Of a stretch of 63,530 nt of DNA, positions 37,220 to 45,481 are shown one piece after another (position 1 is the first letter of the stretch; each line of letters starts with the position of its first letter). The notes under the pieces were generated by a model. That model ran no database searches and was not told the origin of the DNA. It saw only the letters and a list, made by a program, of their open reading frames with translations. Position numbers and translations under genes: made by a program. Location of the stretch: contig JARKSE010000023.1 of NCBI GenBank assembly GCA_029974315.1, forward strand, positions 1-63,530, written 5' to 3'. The stretch comes from Paludibacteraceae bacterium (GTDB lineage: Bacteria; Bacteroidota; Bacteroidia; Bacteroidales; Paludibacteraceae).

Positions 37220-38986
37220 ATGAAAAAAGAGATTAAATTTAGTCTTGTTTACCGCGACATGTGGCAATCGTCGGGTAAATATGTCCCTCGTAAAGACCAA
37301 TTAGCCCAAGTGGCACCTGTTATTATTGATATGGGTTGCTTTGCACGTGTCGAAACCAATGGCGGTGCATCAGAACAAGTCAATTTGCTCTATGGCGAAA
37401 ATCCAAACGATGCGGTACGCACATTTACAAAACCTTTTAACGAAGCAGGTATCCAAACACACATGCTCGACCGTGGCTTAAACGGTTTACGCATGAATCC
37501 CGTACCAGCCGACGTGCGCGAGTTGATGTACAAAGTAAAAAAAGCACAAGGTACAGACATTACTCGTATTTTTTGCGGATTGAATGACGTAAGAAATATC
37601 GCACCGTCAATCAAATGGGCTAAATCGGCTGGAATGATAGCGCAAGCCACTATGTGTATTACCTATTCTCCTGTGCACAATGCGGAATACTACATCAATA
37701 TGGCCGAACAGTTGATTGCTGAAGGCGCTCAAGAAATTTGCTTGAAAGACATGGCAGGAATTGGTCGTCCAACGATGTTGGGAACTATTGTAAAATCAAT
37801 TAAAACTAATCATCCCGACATTACCATTCAATATCACGGTCATTCTGGACCAGGTTTTTCTGTAGCATCAATGCTCGAAGTAGCCAAAGCTGGTATCGAT
37901 TTTTTAGACGTAGCTATGGAGCCACTATCGTGGGGCATGGTGCATCCTGACGTGATTACCATTCAAGCTATGTTGAAAGATGCAGGTTTCCAAGTAGCCG
38001 ACATCAACATGAACGCTTATATGGAAGCACGCCGTTTGACACAAAGTTTTATGGACGATTTCCTAGGTTATTTCATCGATCCTCGTAATCGCTATATGAC
38101 TTCACTTTTGATTGGCTGTGGACTGCCTGGTGGTATGATGGGCTCGTTAATGGCTGACCTTAAAGGTGTTCATGTGGCAATTAACAACAACTTAAAAGCA
38201 CAAGGAAAAGCCACTTTAAACGAAGACGAGCTGTTAGTTCAACTCTTCGACGAAGTTAAATACATTTGGCCAAAACTTGGTTATCCTCCATTAGTGACGC
38301 CATTTAGTCAATACGTGAAAAACGTAGCCCTTATGAACGTATTTGCCATGAGCAAAGGCGATCAACGCTGGACTATGATTGACAACAACACGTGGGATAT
38401 GATTTTAGGCAAAGCAGGAAAACTCCCTGGTAAATTAGATCCAGAAATCATTGCGTTAGCCAAATCAAAAAATCTTGAATTCTTTGAAGGAAATCCACAA
38501 GATAACTATCCTAATGTACTCCCAAAATATATCAAAGAGATGGAAGAGTTAGGTTGGGATAGAGGCCAAGACGATGAGGAATTATTCGAGTTTGCTATGC
38601 ACGACAAACAATACCGTGATTTCAAATCGGGCGAAGCTAAAAAACGCTTTAATGCAGAACTGCGTGAAGCCATGGAAAAAGAGTTTAAAACAGCAGGCAA
38701 AGAGATTAACATATCAGAATTAAAAGCACTCTGTAACCCTGACGGCATTCCTGTAACGGCTCCAGTTAGTGGTCGCATTATGTGGGAATTCGATTTTGTA
38801 GATCACTCTATAAAACCAGCCATTGGCACCATGTACGAACAAGGTGATATTTTATGCGCTATTCAAACAAACGGACATGGTTTAGAAGTGGTTCCTGCAC
38901 TTTTCCCTGGACGCATTGTAGATGTAGTTGCAGACCAAGGTACGTTAGTGCAAAAGGGTGATATTATTGCTTATATGGAAAAATAA
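37220..38986 (+). CDS. Carboxyltransferase, oxaloacetate decarboxylase alpha/PycB-like, without biotin lysine
   Basis: A 588-aa protein with the HMG-CoA-lyase-like carboxyltransferase domain. The metal and catalytic residues are present: RDMWQS near residue 12, CLKDMAG with the carbamylated lysine, and YHGHSGPG. The conserved carboxylase domain (PycA_OADA) follows. The C-terminal 75 residues fold as a biotinyl domain (APVSGRIMWEF...), but the EAMKM motif is replaced by QTNGHGLEV, so no biotin can be attached. It may use another biotin carrier or have changed function. Neighbour: DUF5606. Confidence 0.88.
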   Translation: MKKEIKFSLVYRDMWQSSGKYVPRKDQLAQVAPVIIDMGCFARVETNGGASEQVNLLYGENPNDAVRTFTKPFNEAGIQTHMLDRGLNGLRMNPVPADVRELMYKVKKAQGTDITRIFCGLNDVRNIAPSIKWAKSAGMIAQATMCITYSPVHNAEYYINMAEQLIAEGAQEICLKDMAGIGRPTMLGTIVKSIKTNHPDITIQYHGHSGPGFSVASMLEVAKAGIDFLDVAMEPLSWGMVHPDVITIQAMLKDAGFQVADINMNAYMEARRLTQSFMDDFLGYFIDPRNRYMTSLLIGCGLPGGMMGSLMADLKGVHVAINNNLKAQGKATLNEDELLVQLFDEVKYIWPKLGYPPLVTPFSQYVKNVALMNVFAMSKGDQRWTMIDNNTWDMILGKAGKLPGKLDPEIIALAKSKNLEFFEGNPQDNYPNVLPKYIKEMEELGWDRGQDDEELFEFAMHDKQYRDFKSGEAKKRFNAELREAMEKEFKTAGKEINISELKALCNPDGIPVTAPVSGRIMWEFDFVDHSIKPAIGTMYEQGDILCAIQTNGHGLEVVPALFPGRIVDVVADQGTLVQKGDIIAYMEK

Positions 38987-39004
38987 TTGATTCGTACTCA
39001 AATG

Positions 39005-39033
39005 AAAAGCTCACCTGTGGTGGGCTTTTTTTT
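39005..39033 (+). terminator. Terminator after the carboxyltransferase gene
   Basis: GCTCACC / GGTGGGC stem (one G-T pair) with a TGT loop, A4 before and eight T after. Confidence 0.88.
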
Positions 39034-39042
39034 AAGATATTT

Positions 39043-39582
39043 ATGATAACGCTACAACCAATAACTAATACGGATGACATTCTGCTAACGCCACTTAAAG
39101 CACTTTACGAAAGCGCATTTCCTGTGTGCGAAAGGCGACAAACAGAAAAACTTGTACAACTCATAGCAAACGAGCCACGTTTTAGCTGTGTTGCTATCAT
39201 TTATAACGATAACTTTGTTGGATTCTTCACTCGGTGGGATTTGGATACCTTTTACTATGGTGAACATTTTGCCATTTCTGCCACCATGCGTGGACAAAAA
39301 ATAGGTTCTCAAGTTCTACAAAACATAGTAGAGAACCTTATAAAACCATTTATCATAGAAGTAGAACTTCCTATTACCAATCTGGCGGCTCGACGTATTG
39401 CATTTTACGAACGGGCAAACTTCACACTTTGTCAAACGCCATACCTACAACCGCCCTACGAAAAAGGATTGGAATCCATTCCTTTGCATTTGATGGAATA
39501 TGGTGGTCATTTAACCCAAACTCACTTCTCTGACGTAGTAAGAACGCTACACACAGAAATTTATGGCATAAAAATTGCTTAA
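39043..39582 (+). CDS. GNAT-family N-acetyltransferase
   Basis: A 179-aa acetyltransferase. The acetyl-CoA loop is AISATMRGQKIGSQVLQNIV near residue 79-98 (R/Q-x-x-G-x-G/A pattern), and the NLAARRIAFYERANF segment near residue 117 is typical of motif B. Substrate cannot be inferred. It begins 10 bases after the terminator with no clear promoter motif, so it may depend on readthrough. Its end lies 34 bases before the TPR gene. Confidence 0.85.
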   Translation: MITLQPITNTDDILLTPLKALYESAFPVCERRQTEKLVQLIANEPRFSCVAIIYNDNFVGFFTRWDLDTFYYGEHFAISATMRGQKIGSQVLQNIVENLIKPFIIEVELPITNLAARRIAFYERANFTLCQTPYLQPPYEKGLESIPLHLMEYGGHLTQTHFSDVVRTLHTEIYGIKIA

Positions 39583-39616
39583 AATGAATTGTAAATCTTT
39601 TGTTTACATTTCTATT

Positions 39617-40339
39617 ATGAAATCTACTCTCACGACCATTTTATTAGTGTTATCATACTTTGTTCAAGCACAAGTTAATCACGAAGCGCTCTATAATGCC
39701 TATTTAGCGCAAGATTTTCAGGTGTGGAAAAAGAGTATTGACGAAGCTCAAAAAAGTAAAATGACCATTAAGCAAATCGAAGAAATCATCAACTACGAGT
39801 ATGGGTACATTGGTGTCTGTTTAGATGAAAATAAAAATGCCGAAGCAGTGCGTATAATGCAACTTATGGATCGCCAACTGACTATTTTAGAGCGACATCA
39901 ATACCAACCAGCTTTAGTCTATATGTACCGTTCAGCTTTAGATGCATTTCAAATCTCACTCAATAAGTGGGACATTCTATCGTTAGGAGCACGAAGCGTG
40001 AAATATGCCGACTTAGCCTACCATACCGATCCGCAAAATCCTTTAATCGTAAGTCTTAAAGGCAACGTCGATTTTTTTCGTCCAAAACTTTTGGGTGGTT
40101 CTAAAAAAAATGCGCTATATAATTACGAAAAAGCCATAGAGCTCTTTGAGCAACAGAATCAAACCACACACAATTGGAACTACCTGGCCACTCTACTATG
40201 GATGGCTCAAGCGTACGAAAAAACAGGGAATGTACAAAAAGCAGAATTAGTTTGTCAAAAAATACTCACTTTGGCACCTAATTTCAAATATGTCAAAGAG
40301 GTCTATTATCCAGAACTAACAAAAAAAATGGCAAAATAA
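39617..40339 (+). CDS. Exported TPR-like protein
   Basis: A 240-aa protein with a signal peptide (MKSTLTTILLVLSYFVQAQ) and helical repeats. A TPR-like pair is visible near the C-terminus: YNYEKAIELFEQQN and MAQAYEKTGNVQKAELVCQKIL. Probably periplasmic and a protein-interaction scaffold; no specific function recognised. The track start at 39575 overlaps the previous gene; ATG at 39617 gives the signal peptide. Confidence 0.75.
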   Translation: MKSTLTTILLVLSYFVQAQVNHEALYNAYLAQDFQVWKKSIDEAQKSKMTIKQIEEIINYEYGYIGVCLDENKNAEAVRIMQLMDRQLTILERHQYQPALVYMYRSALDAFQISLNKWDILSLGARSVKYADLAYHTDPQNPLIVSLKGNVDFFRPKLLGGSKKNALYNYEKAIELFEQQNQTTHNWNYLATLLWMAQAYEKTGNVQKAELVCQKILTLAPNFKYVKEVYYPELTKKMAK

Positions 40340-40345
40340 ATTTGA

Positions 40346-40377
40346 TTTGTGCATATTCTGAGTAATTGTTACTTTTG
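40346..40377 (+). promoter_or_regulatory. Promoter of the small T9SS cargo gene
   Basis: TTTG at 40346-40349, 20 bases, TACTTTTG at 40370-40377. The leader is about 22 bases. Confidence 0.8.
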
Positions 40378-40404
40378 CGAACACTTATAAACCATGTTAG
40401 CTTT

Positions 40405-41112
40405 ATGAAAAAAATCGTCGCTTTCATCCTTTTGATATGTAGCGCTTGGATCTTGCAAGCTACTGAATACGTCTACATTATGAGTGATTATGGGAAACCA
40501 TCATTCACCACAGCCGACGGACGCTTTCAAACTTTAGGCAAAAAATCTGATGGGGTTACAGGTCCATCGTACAATGGTGCTGAAAATTCACTTGATGTTC
40601 GTCTTTATGCTAAAAACACATACACCATTACCAGTTTGACTGGCGTAAAGATGAAACACATTGCCTTTATCATTTCGCGCAAAGGCAAATACAATTTAAC
40701 CTCATTAACACCAACTAATGGAACTTGCGAAGTGGTTGGTGCACCCGATTACACCGCCACTTGGACTGGCGATGCAACAGAAGTAACATTCACCATTGGC
40801 GACAGAGCCATTTACGGCATAGAAGGCGAATCTGAAGCTGGTCAACTTGACTTTACACAACTCGTAATTACAGTAGATGATTCTTCGCCAGTAAAAAACA
40901 CGGATAACAAATTGGTTGAAATCATAGCTGCCAACGGCGTATTAACCGTTAACGGTATCAATGACGGTACTCAAGTAGAACTTTTCAATTTAACAGGTTC
41001 ACGCATTCTGTCACAACCATTGAGCAATTCACAAATTATTACTGGCAATCTACACTGCGGTATTTATATTGTAAAAATCAATAATAAAACTACCAAAGTA
41101 TTTATTCAATAA
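40405..41112 (+). CDS. Small secreted protein with T9SS sorting domain
   Basis: A 235-aa protein. Signal peptide MKKIVAFILLICSAWILQA, then a single beta-rich domain of about 120 residues with YTITSLTGVKMKHIAFIISRKGK and TATWTGDATEVTFTIGDRAIYGIE, a module often found near the ends of Bacteroidota secreted proteins, and a C-terminal sorting domain ending CGIYIVKINNKTTKVFIQ. No catalytic motif is seen. It may be a stand-alone ligand-binding or surface protein. The track start at 40366 lies within the promoter and is rejected. Confidence 0.85.
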   Translation: MKKIVAFILLICSAWILQATEYVYIMSDYGKPSFTTADGRFQTLGKKSDGVTGPSYNGAENSLDVRLYAKNTYTITSLTGVKMKHIAFIISRKGKYNLTSLTPTNGTCEVVGAPDYTATWTGDATEVTFTIGDRAIYGIEGESEAGQLDFTQLVITVDDSSPVKNTDNKLVEIIAANGVLTVNGINDGTQVELFNLTGSRILSQPLSNSQIITGNLHCGIYIVKINNKTTKVFIQ

Positions 41113-41134
41113 AACTCTGAACTCACTAAAATAC

Positions 41135-41172
41135 AAAATCCGCACTAACTCACGGTTAATGCGGATTTTTTG
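41135..41172. terminator. Bidirectional terminator before mutB
   Basis: AATCCGCA / TGCGGATT arms with an inner TAAC/GTTA, A4 before and T6 after. It separates the T9SS cargo gene from the convergent mutB. Confidence 0.88.
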
Positions 41173-41207
41173 TTATCGAACAACTTCGTTCAATATCACG
41201 AAACGGA

Positions 41208-43334
41208 TTACTCTTCGTCCATTAAAATCTCCATAATGGTACAAGCCGCTTTAGCCACTGGTGAGCCAGGACCAAAGATAGCTGCTACGCCTGCTTTGTA
41301 CAAGAAATCGTAATCTTGTGCAGGAATAACACCACCAGCAATCACAATAATATCTTCGCGACCGAGTTTTTTCAACTCGTCAATCACTTGAGGTACCAAA
41401 GTTTTGTGACCTGCTGCCAAGGACGAAATACCCATAACGTGCACATCATTTTCAACGGCTTGTTTAGCTGCTTCGGCTGGTGTTTGAAACAATGGTCCCA
41501 TATCCACATCGAAACCGCAATCAGCATAACCCGTAGCTACCACTTTAGCACCACGGTCGTGTCCATCTTGCCCCATTTTGGCAATCATAATACGTGGTTG
41601 ACGCCCCTCTTTTTTAGCAAAAGCAGCGGTCAACTCACAAGCTTTTTGGAAAGCTGCATCATTTTTTGTTCCTGCGCTATACACTCCTGAAATAGTTCTA
41701 ATAGTTGCTTTATAACGGCCTACGACAACTTCGCAAGCATCTGAAATTTCTCCTAACGTAGCACGTACGCGAGCTGCTTCAACAGCCAATTCAAGTAAAT
41801 TACCCTTACCTGTTCTTACACATTCGGTAAGCGCATCTAACGCTTTTTTTACAGCAACGCTATCACGATTAGCTTTCAAATGTTGTAAACGTTCGATTTG
41901 TTGCTTACGTACAGCTGTGTTATCCACTTCCAAAATATCAATTGGATCCTCTTGTTCTAAACGGTATTTATTAACACCTACAATAGTTTGCTGACCTGAG
42001 TCGATACGCGCTTGTGTACGTGCAGCAGCCTCTTCTATACGCATTTTTGGTAAACCGGTTTCGATAGCAGCAGCCATACCACCAAGCTTTTCAACCTCTT
42101 CAATCAACGCCCACGCTTTTTCTGCTAATTCATTAGTTAAACGTTCAACATAATAAGAACCAGCCCAAGGGTCAATTGATTTACAAATATGGGTTTCTTC
42201 TTGGATAAAGATTTGTGTATTACGAGCAATACGTGCCGAAAAATCAGTTGGTAACGCAATAGCTTCGTCTAACGCATTGGTATGCAACGACTGTGTATGT
42301 CCAAGCGCTGCACCCATAGCTTCAATACAAGTACGCCCCACGTTGTTAAATGGGTCTTGCTCTGTGAGCGACCAGCCCGATGTTTGTGAGTGTGTACGCA
42401 ATGCCAATGATTTTGGATTTTTAGGATTGAATTGTTTTACAATTTTTGCCCACAACATACGAGCTGCACGCATCTTAGCAATTTCCATAAAATGATTGGT
42501 TCCGATTGCCCAGAAGAATGACAAACGAGGCGCAAATGCATCGATATCCATTCCTGCATTTACACCAGCGCGCAAATATTCTAAACCGTCAGCCAACGTG
42601 TAAGCCAATTCGATATCGGCAGTAGCACCAGCTTCTTGCATGTGATAACCCGAAATAGAAATCGAGTTAAACTTCGGCATATTTTTCGATGTATATTCAA
42701 AAATGTCGGCGATAATTTTCATCGAGAATTTTGGTGGGTAAATATAAGTATTACGCACCATAAACTCTTTCAAAATGTCGTTTTGAATAGTTCCTGCCAT
42801 CTCTTCTAACTTGGCACCTTGTTCCAATCCTGCGTTGATGTAGAATGCTAAAATAGGCAATACAGCACCGTTCATGGTCATAGAAACTGACATTTTATTC
42901 AGCGGGATTCCATCGAATAAAACTTTCATATCTTCTACAGAACAAATAGACACACCTGCTTTACCTACGTCACCAACAACACGTTCGTGGTCAGCATCAT
43001 AGCCACGGTGAGTAGCTAAGTCGAATGCTACGGACAAACCTTTTTGACCAGCAGCTAAATTACGACGATAAAATGCATTTGATTCTTCGGCAGTAGAAAA
43101 GCCGGCATACTGACGAATAGTCCAAGGACGCATAGGATACATACCGCTATATGGACCGCGCAAAAATGGTGGTAAACCAGCAGCATAGTCTAAATGTTCA
43201 AGACCTTCGAGGTCTTCTTTTGTATAAACTGATTTGACTGGAATTTGTTCCGGAGTTAACCAGCTTTCGCCGTTGCAGTCAGTCTTACTAGCTACAACAT
43301 TTTTTATATCAATATCTTTAAAATTTGGTTTCAT
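41208..43334 (-). CDS. mutB: Methylmalonyl-CoA mutase large (catalytic) subunit
   Basis: MutB, 708 aa, carries the B12-dependent rearrangement between succinyl-CoA and methylmalonyl-CoA. The TIM barrel includes [18 protein letters not shown] and [19 protein letters not shown]; the C-terminal cobalamin domain has the base-off motif [18 protein letters not shown] near residue 600. Length is normal. Its ATG overlaps the mutA stop as ATGA, so the two are translated together. The pathway makes propionate or feeds it in. Confidence 0.97.
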   Translation of the reverse strand: MKPNFKDIDIKNVVASKTDCNGESWLTPEQIPVKSVYTKEDLEGLEHLDYAAGLPPFLRGPYSGMYPMRPWTIRQYAGFSTAEESNAFYRRNLAAGQKGLSVAFDLATHRGYDADHERVVGDVGKAGVSICSVEDMKVLFDGIPLNKMSVSMTMNGAVLPILAFYINAGLEQGAKLEEMAGTIQNDILKEFMVRNTYIYPPKFSMKIIADIFEYTSKNMPKFNSISISGYHMQEAGATADIELAYTLADGLEYLRAGVNAGMDIDAFAPRLSFFWAIGTNHFMEIAKMRAARMLWAKIVKQFNPKNPKSLALRTHSQTSGWSLTEQDPFNNVGRTCIEAMGAALGHTQSLHTNALDEAIALPTDFSARIARNTQIFIQEETHICKSIDPWAGSYYVERLTNELAEKAWALIEEVEKLGGMAAAIETGLPKMRIEEAAARTQARIDSGQQTIVGVNKYRLEQEDPIDILEVDNTAVRKQQIERLQHLKANRDSVAVKKALDALTECVRTGKGNLLELAVEAARVRATLGEISDACEVVVGRYKATIRTISGVYSAGTKNDAAFQKACELTAAFAKKEGRQPRIMIAKMGQDGHDRGAKVVATGYADCGFDVDMGPLFQTPAEAAKQAVENDVHVMGISSLAAGHKTLVPQVIDELKKLGREDIIVIAGGVIPAQDYDFLYKAGVAAIFGPGSPVAKAACTIMEILMDEE

Positions 43335-45193
43335 TTTTTAAGGAGTTGAGCGTTAAACGATTTAAGAGTTTCCAATACATTTGAGCGCACATGAATAAAG
43401 TTTTCTATTCCTTGTGCTTTCAAATCTTCCATACAAGCAGGAGCACCCGCTACAATAAAAATCTGTTTCCCGTCAATAGCCTTAAATGCTGCTGGAGCAA
43501 ATTCAGCATATTCATCGTCGCTTGAACACAACACAATAATATCTGCACCTGCTTTTTGAGCAGAAGCTACACCAGCTTCTACGGTATCGAAACCAAGATT
43601 ATCGATTACTTCGTAACCTGCACACGCTAAGAAATTGCACGAGAATTGTGCACGAGCTAAACGCATAGCCAAATTACCAATAGTCAGCATAAAAGCTTTT
43701 GGACGCTTTGCTGATTTTTCAGTAGCTAAACGCAACACTTCAAACTCTTGTGCCGCACGTACTTGTGGCAATTTGGCCAATCCACTATCGGTAGAGCAGC
43801 CACATTTGCACACGCAAGCCTCGTCGGTTATTTTTTGAGCAGCTTGTTCATTGAAATTTGGGAACTGATTGGTACCAAGCAATACTTCTTTACGTACCGA
43901 AACATCTTTCAAACGTGCATTTGCTGTTGCTTCCATATCCGCTTGTACTTGACCTGCTTCTACAGCTGCAAAGAAACCACCTTTAGATTGAATATCCAAG
44001 AAACGTTTCCAAGCTTGTTCGGCAATACTAGCCGTCAAGTTTTCGATATAATAAGAACCTGCACTTGGGTCAGTCACTTTATCGAAATGTGATTCTTCTC
44101 TCAACAACAATTGTTGATTACGTGCAATACGTTCTGAAAAATCATCGCCTTCTTTGAACGTTACATCAAATGGATTCACCGTTAATGATTCGACACCAGC
44201 CAATGTGGCGCTCATAGCTTCTGTTTGCGTACGCAATAAATTTACATGAGCATCGTATACGGTTTTGTTGAAAGTAGAAGTTTCAGCATGGATATGCATT
44301 TTTGATGCACTTTCGGTAGCAGGATTGAATGCTTTCACCACCATGGCCCACAATAGACGAGCCGCACGGATTTTAGCGATTTCCATAAAATAGTTACCAC
44401 CAACACCCATGTTAAATTTAATAGCATTCGCAGCTGCATCAGCTGAAACACCAGCATCGGTAAGCATTTCGATATATTGTGCACCCCAAGCTAAAGCATA
44501 GCCCAACTCTTGTGCGCAATAAGCACCAGCATTATTTAAACTGATAGAGTTAACACCAAGTACGCGATAAGCAGGAAGTTGTTTTTGAGCATCCACCATG
44601 GCTTTAGCAAATTGGGCAACTACAGTTTTGTCAAGTTTTTTGCCTTTTAACAACATACGATTCATTGGATCGCAGTTGATAGAGCCATTCAATTTGGCAA
44701 CATCGTAACCTTTTGATTTAAAGTAGTCGGCCAACAAACCTACCAACTCGGCTGAACGACGAATACAAACCGTGAAATTGAGTTCCACGCAGTCTGCAGC
44801 AATGCCGTCGAGCAATGTAGCAATGTAAGCGCTACCTAGTTCCGCTTTGTTCAGTTTAAATCCTAACGAATCCACACCTTTATTCAACACATCAAGTGCT
44901 TTTGCATTAGCAACTTTAGCATCTTTGACATCAATATCTTGACGCACATACCAACTGTTGTCAGTTTTAATGCCACGTACATAAGGAAATTTGCCCGGTG
45001 CCGACTCAGTAGTTTTCAAAGTCGTCACATCTTCCGTACGATAAAAAGGCATTACGTTAAACCCTTCATTGGTTCTCCAAACGAGCTTTTTAGTAAAATC
45101 CGCTCCTTTGAGGTCAGCTTCAATTTTCGCCATCCACTCTTCGGTGGTTACTGCGGGAAAATCGGCTAACAGATTTAATTTCTTTTCTGCCAT
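43331..45193 (-). CDS. mutA: Methylmalonyl-CoA mutase small subunit
   Basis: MutA, 620 aa, is the non-catalytic partner of MutB. The barrel part matches ([21 protein letters not shown]), while the cobalamin-like domain lacks the DxHxxG motif (AQFSCNF instead), as expected for the beta subunit. A cysteine-rich patch CVCKCGC lies in the linker before the C-terminal domain, which I have not seen described for the family. Stop codon TGA overlaps the mutB start. It heads the operon behind a structured leader. Confidence 0.96.
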   Translation of the reverse strand: MAEKKLNLLADFPAVTTEEWMAKIEADLKGADFTKKLVWRTNEGFNVMPFYRTEDVTTLKTTESAPGKFPYVRGIKTDNSWYVRQDIDVKDAKVANAKALDVLNKGVDSLGFKLNKAELGSAYIATLLDGIAADCVELNFTVCIRRSAELVGLLADYFKSKGYDVAKLNGSINCDPMNRMLLKGKKLDKTVVAQFAKAMVDAQKQLPAYRVLGVNSISLNNAGAYCAQELGYALAWGAQYIEMLTDAGVSADAAANAIKFNMGVGGNYFMEIAKIRAARLLWAMVVKAFNPATESASKMHIHAETSTFNKTVYDAHVNLLRTQTEAMSATLAGVESLTVNPFDVTFKEGDDFSERIARNQQLLLREESHFDKVTDPSAGSYYIENLTASIAEQAWKRFLDIQSKGGFFAAVEAGQVQADMEATANARLKDVSVRKEVLLGTNQFPNFNEQAAQKITDEACVCKCGCSTDSGLAKLPQVRAAQEFEVLRLATEKSAKRPKAFMLTIGNLAMRLARAQFSCNFLACAGYEVIDNLGFDTVEAGVASAQKAGADIIVLCSSDDEYAEFAPAAFKAIDGKQIFIVAGAPACMEDLKAQGIENFIHVRSNVLETLKSFNAQLLKK

Positions 45194-45230
45194 AAAATAA
45201 GTATTTATTATAAAATTGAAAGTATTTGTA

Positions 45231-45255
45231 TGCTAAAATGGACTAATGCTTAGCA
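45231..45255. repeat. Hairpin near the mutA start (TGCTAA / TTAGCA)
   Basis: Arms of 6 bp with a 13-base loop, in the mutA leader about 40 bases before the start codon. It sits next to the longer inverted repeat at 45256-45312. Confidence 0.5.
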
Positions 45256-45312
45256 GACCTAAAATTACAAAGTTGATTCATCAGAGATAGCATCATTATT
45301 TATTTTTAGGTC
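45256..45312. repeat. 9-bp inverted repeat in the mutAB leader
   Basis: GACCTAAAA (45256-45264) and TTTTAGGTC (45304-45312) are perfect inverted copies enclosing 39 bases. The pair lies right after the predicted start of transcription, so the mRNA would begin with a long stem-loop. No B12-box-like sequence was found, so it is not a recognisable cobalamin riboswitch. Confidence 0.65.
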
Positions 45313-45320
45313 GAGCGCTG

Positions 45321-45328
45321 CAAAGTTA
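45321..45328 (-). promoter_or_regulatory. -7 box TAACTTTG of mutAB
   Basis: TAACTTTG on the minus strand, about 128 bases before the mutA ATG. The -33 box is weak. The long leader holds two inverted repeats. Confidence 0.6.
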
Positions 45329-45421
45329 TAATTTTTTAGTGAAGATACCCAGCATTTTAGTTGAAAAAACAGTTTAAAATAAAAGAATAACACGAGATAT
45401 TTTTTTATCATAAAAAATACA

Positions 45422-45429
45422 TATCTTTG
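45422..45429 (+). promoter_or_regulatory. -7 box TATCTTTG of the alpha-amylase gene
   Basis: TATCTTTG lies 52 bases before the ATG at 45482. The -33 position is T-rich but not a clear match. Confidence 0.6.
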
Positions 45430-45481
45430 TTTCGCGACCATTCTCTAAAATTAAACATAACCTCCTTATATTATTACAATT

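Noticed and set aside
45194-45328. Cobalamin riboswitch upstream of mutAB
   Set aside because: The leader is too short and lacks a B12-box-like sequence; only inverted repeats are visible.
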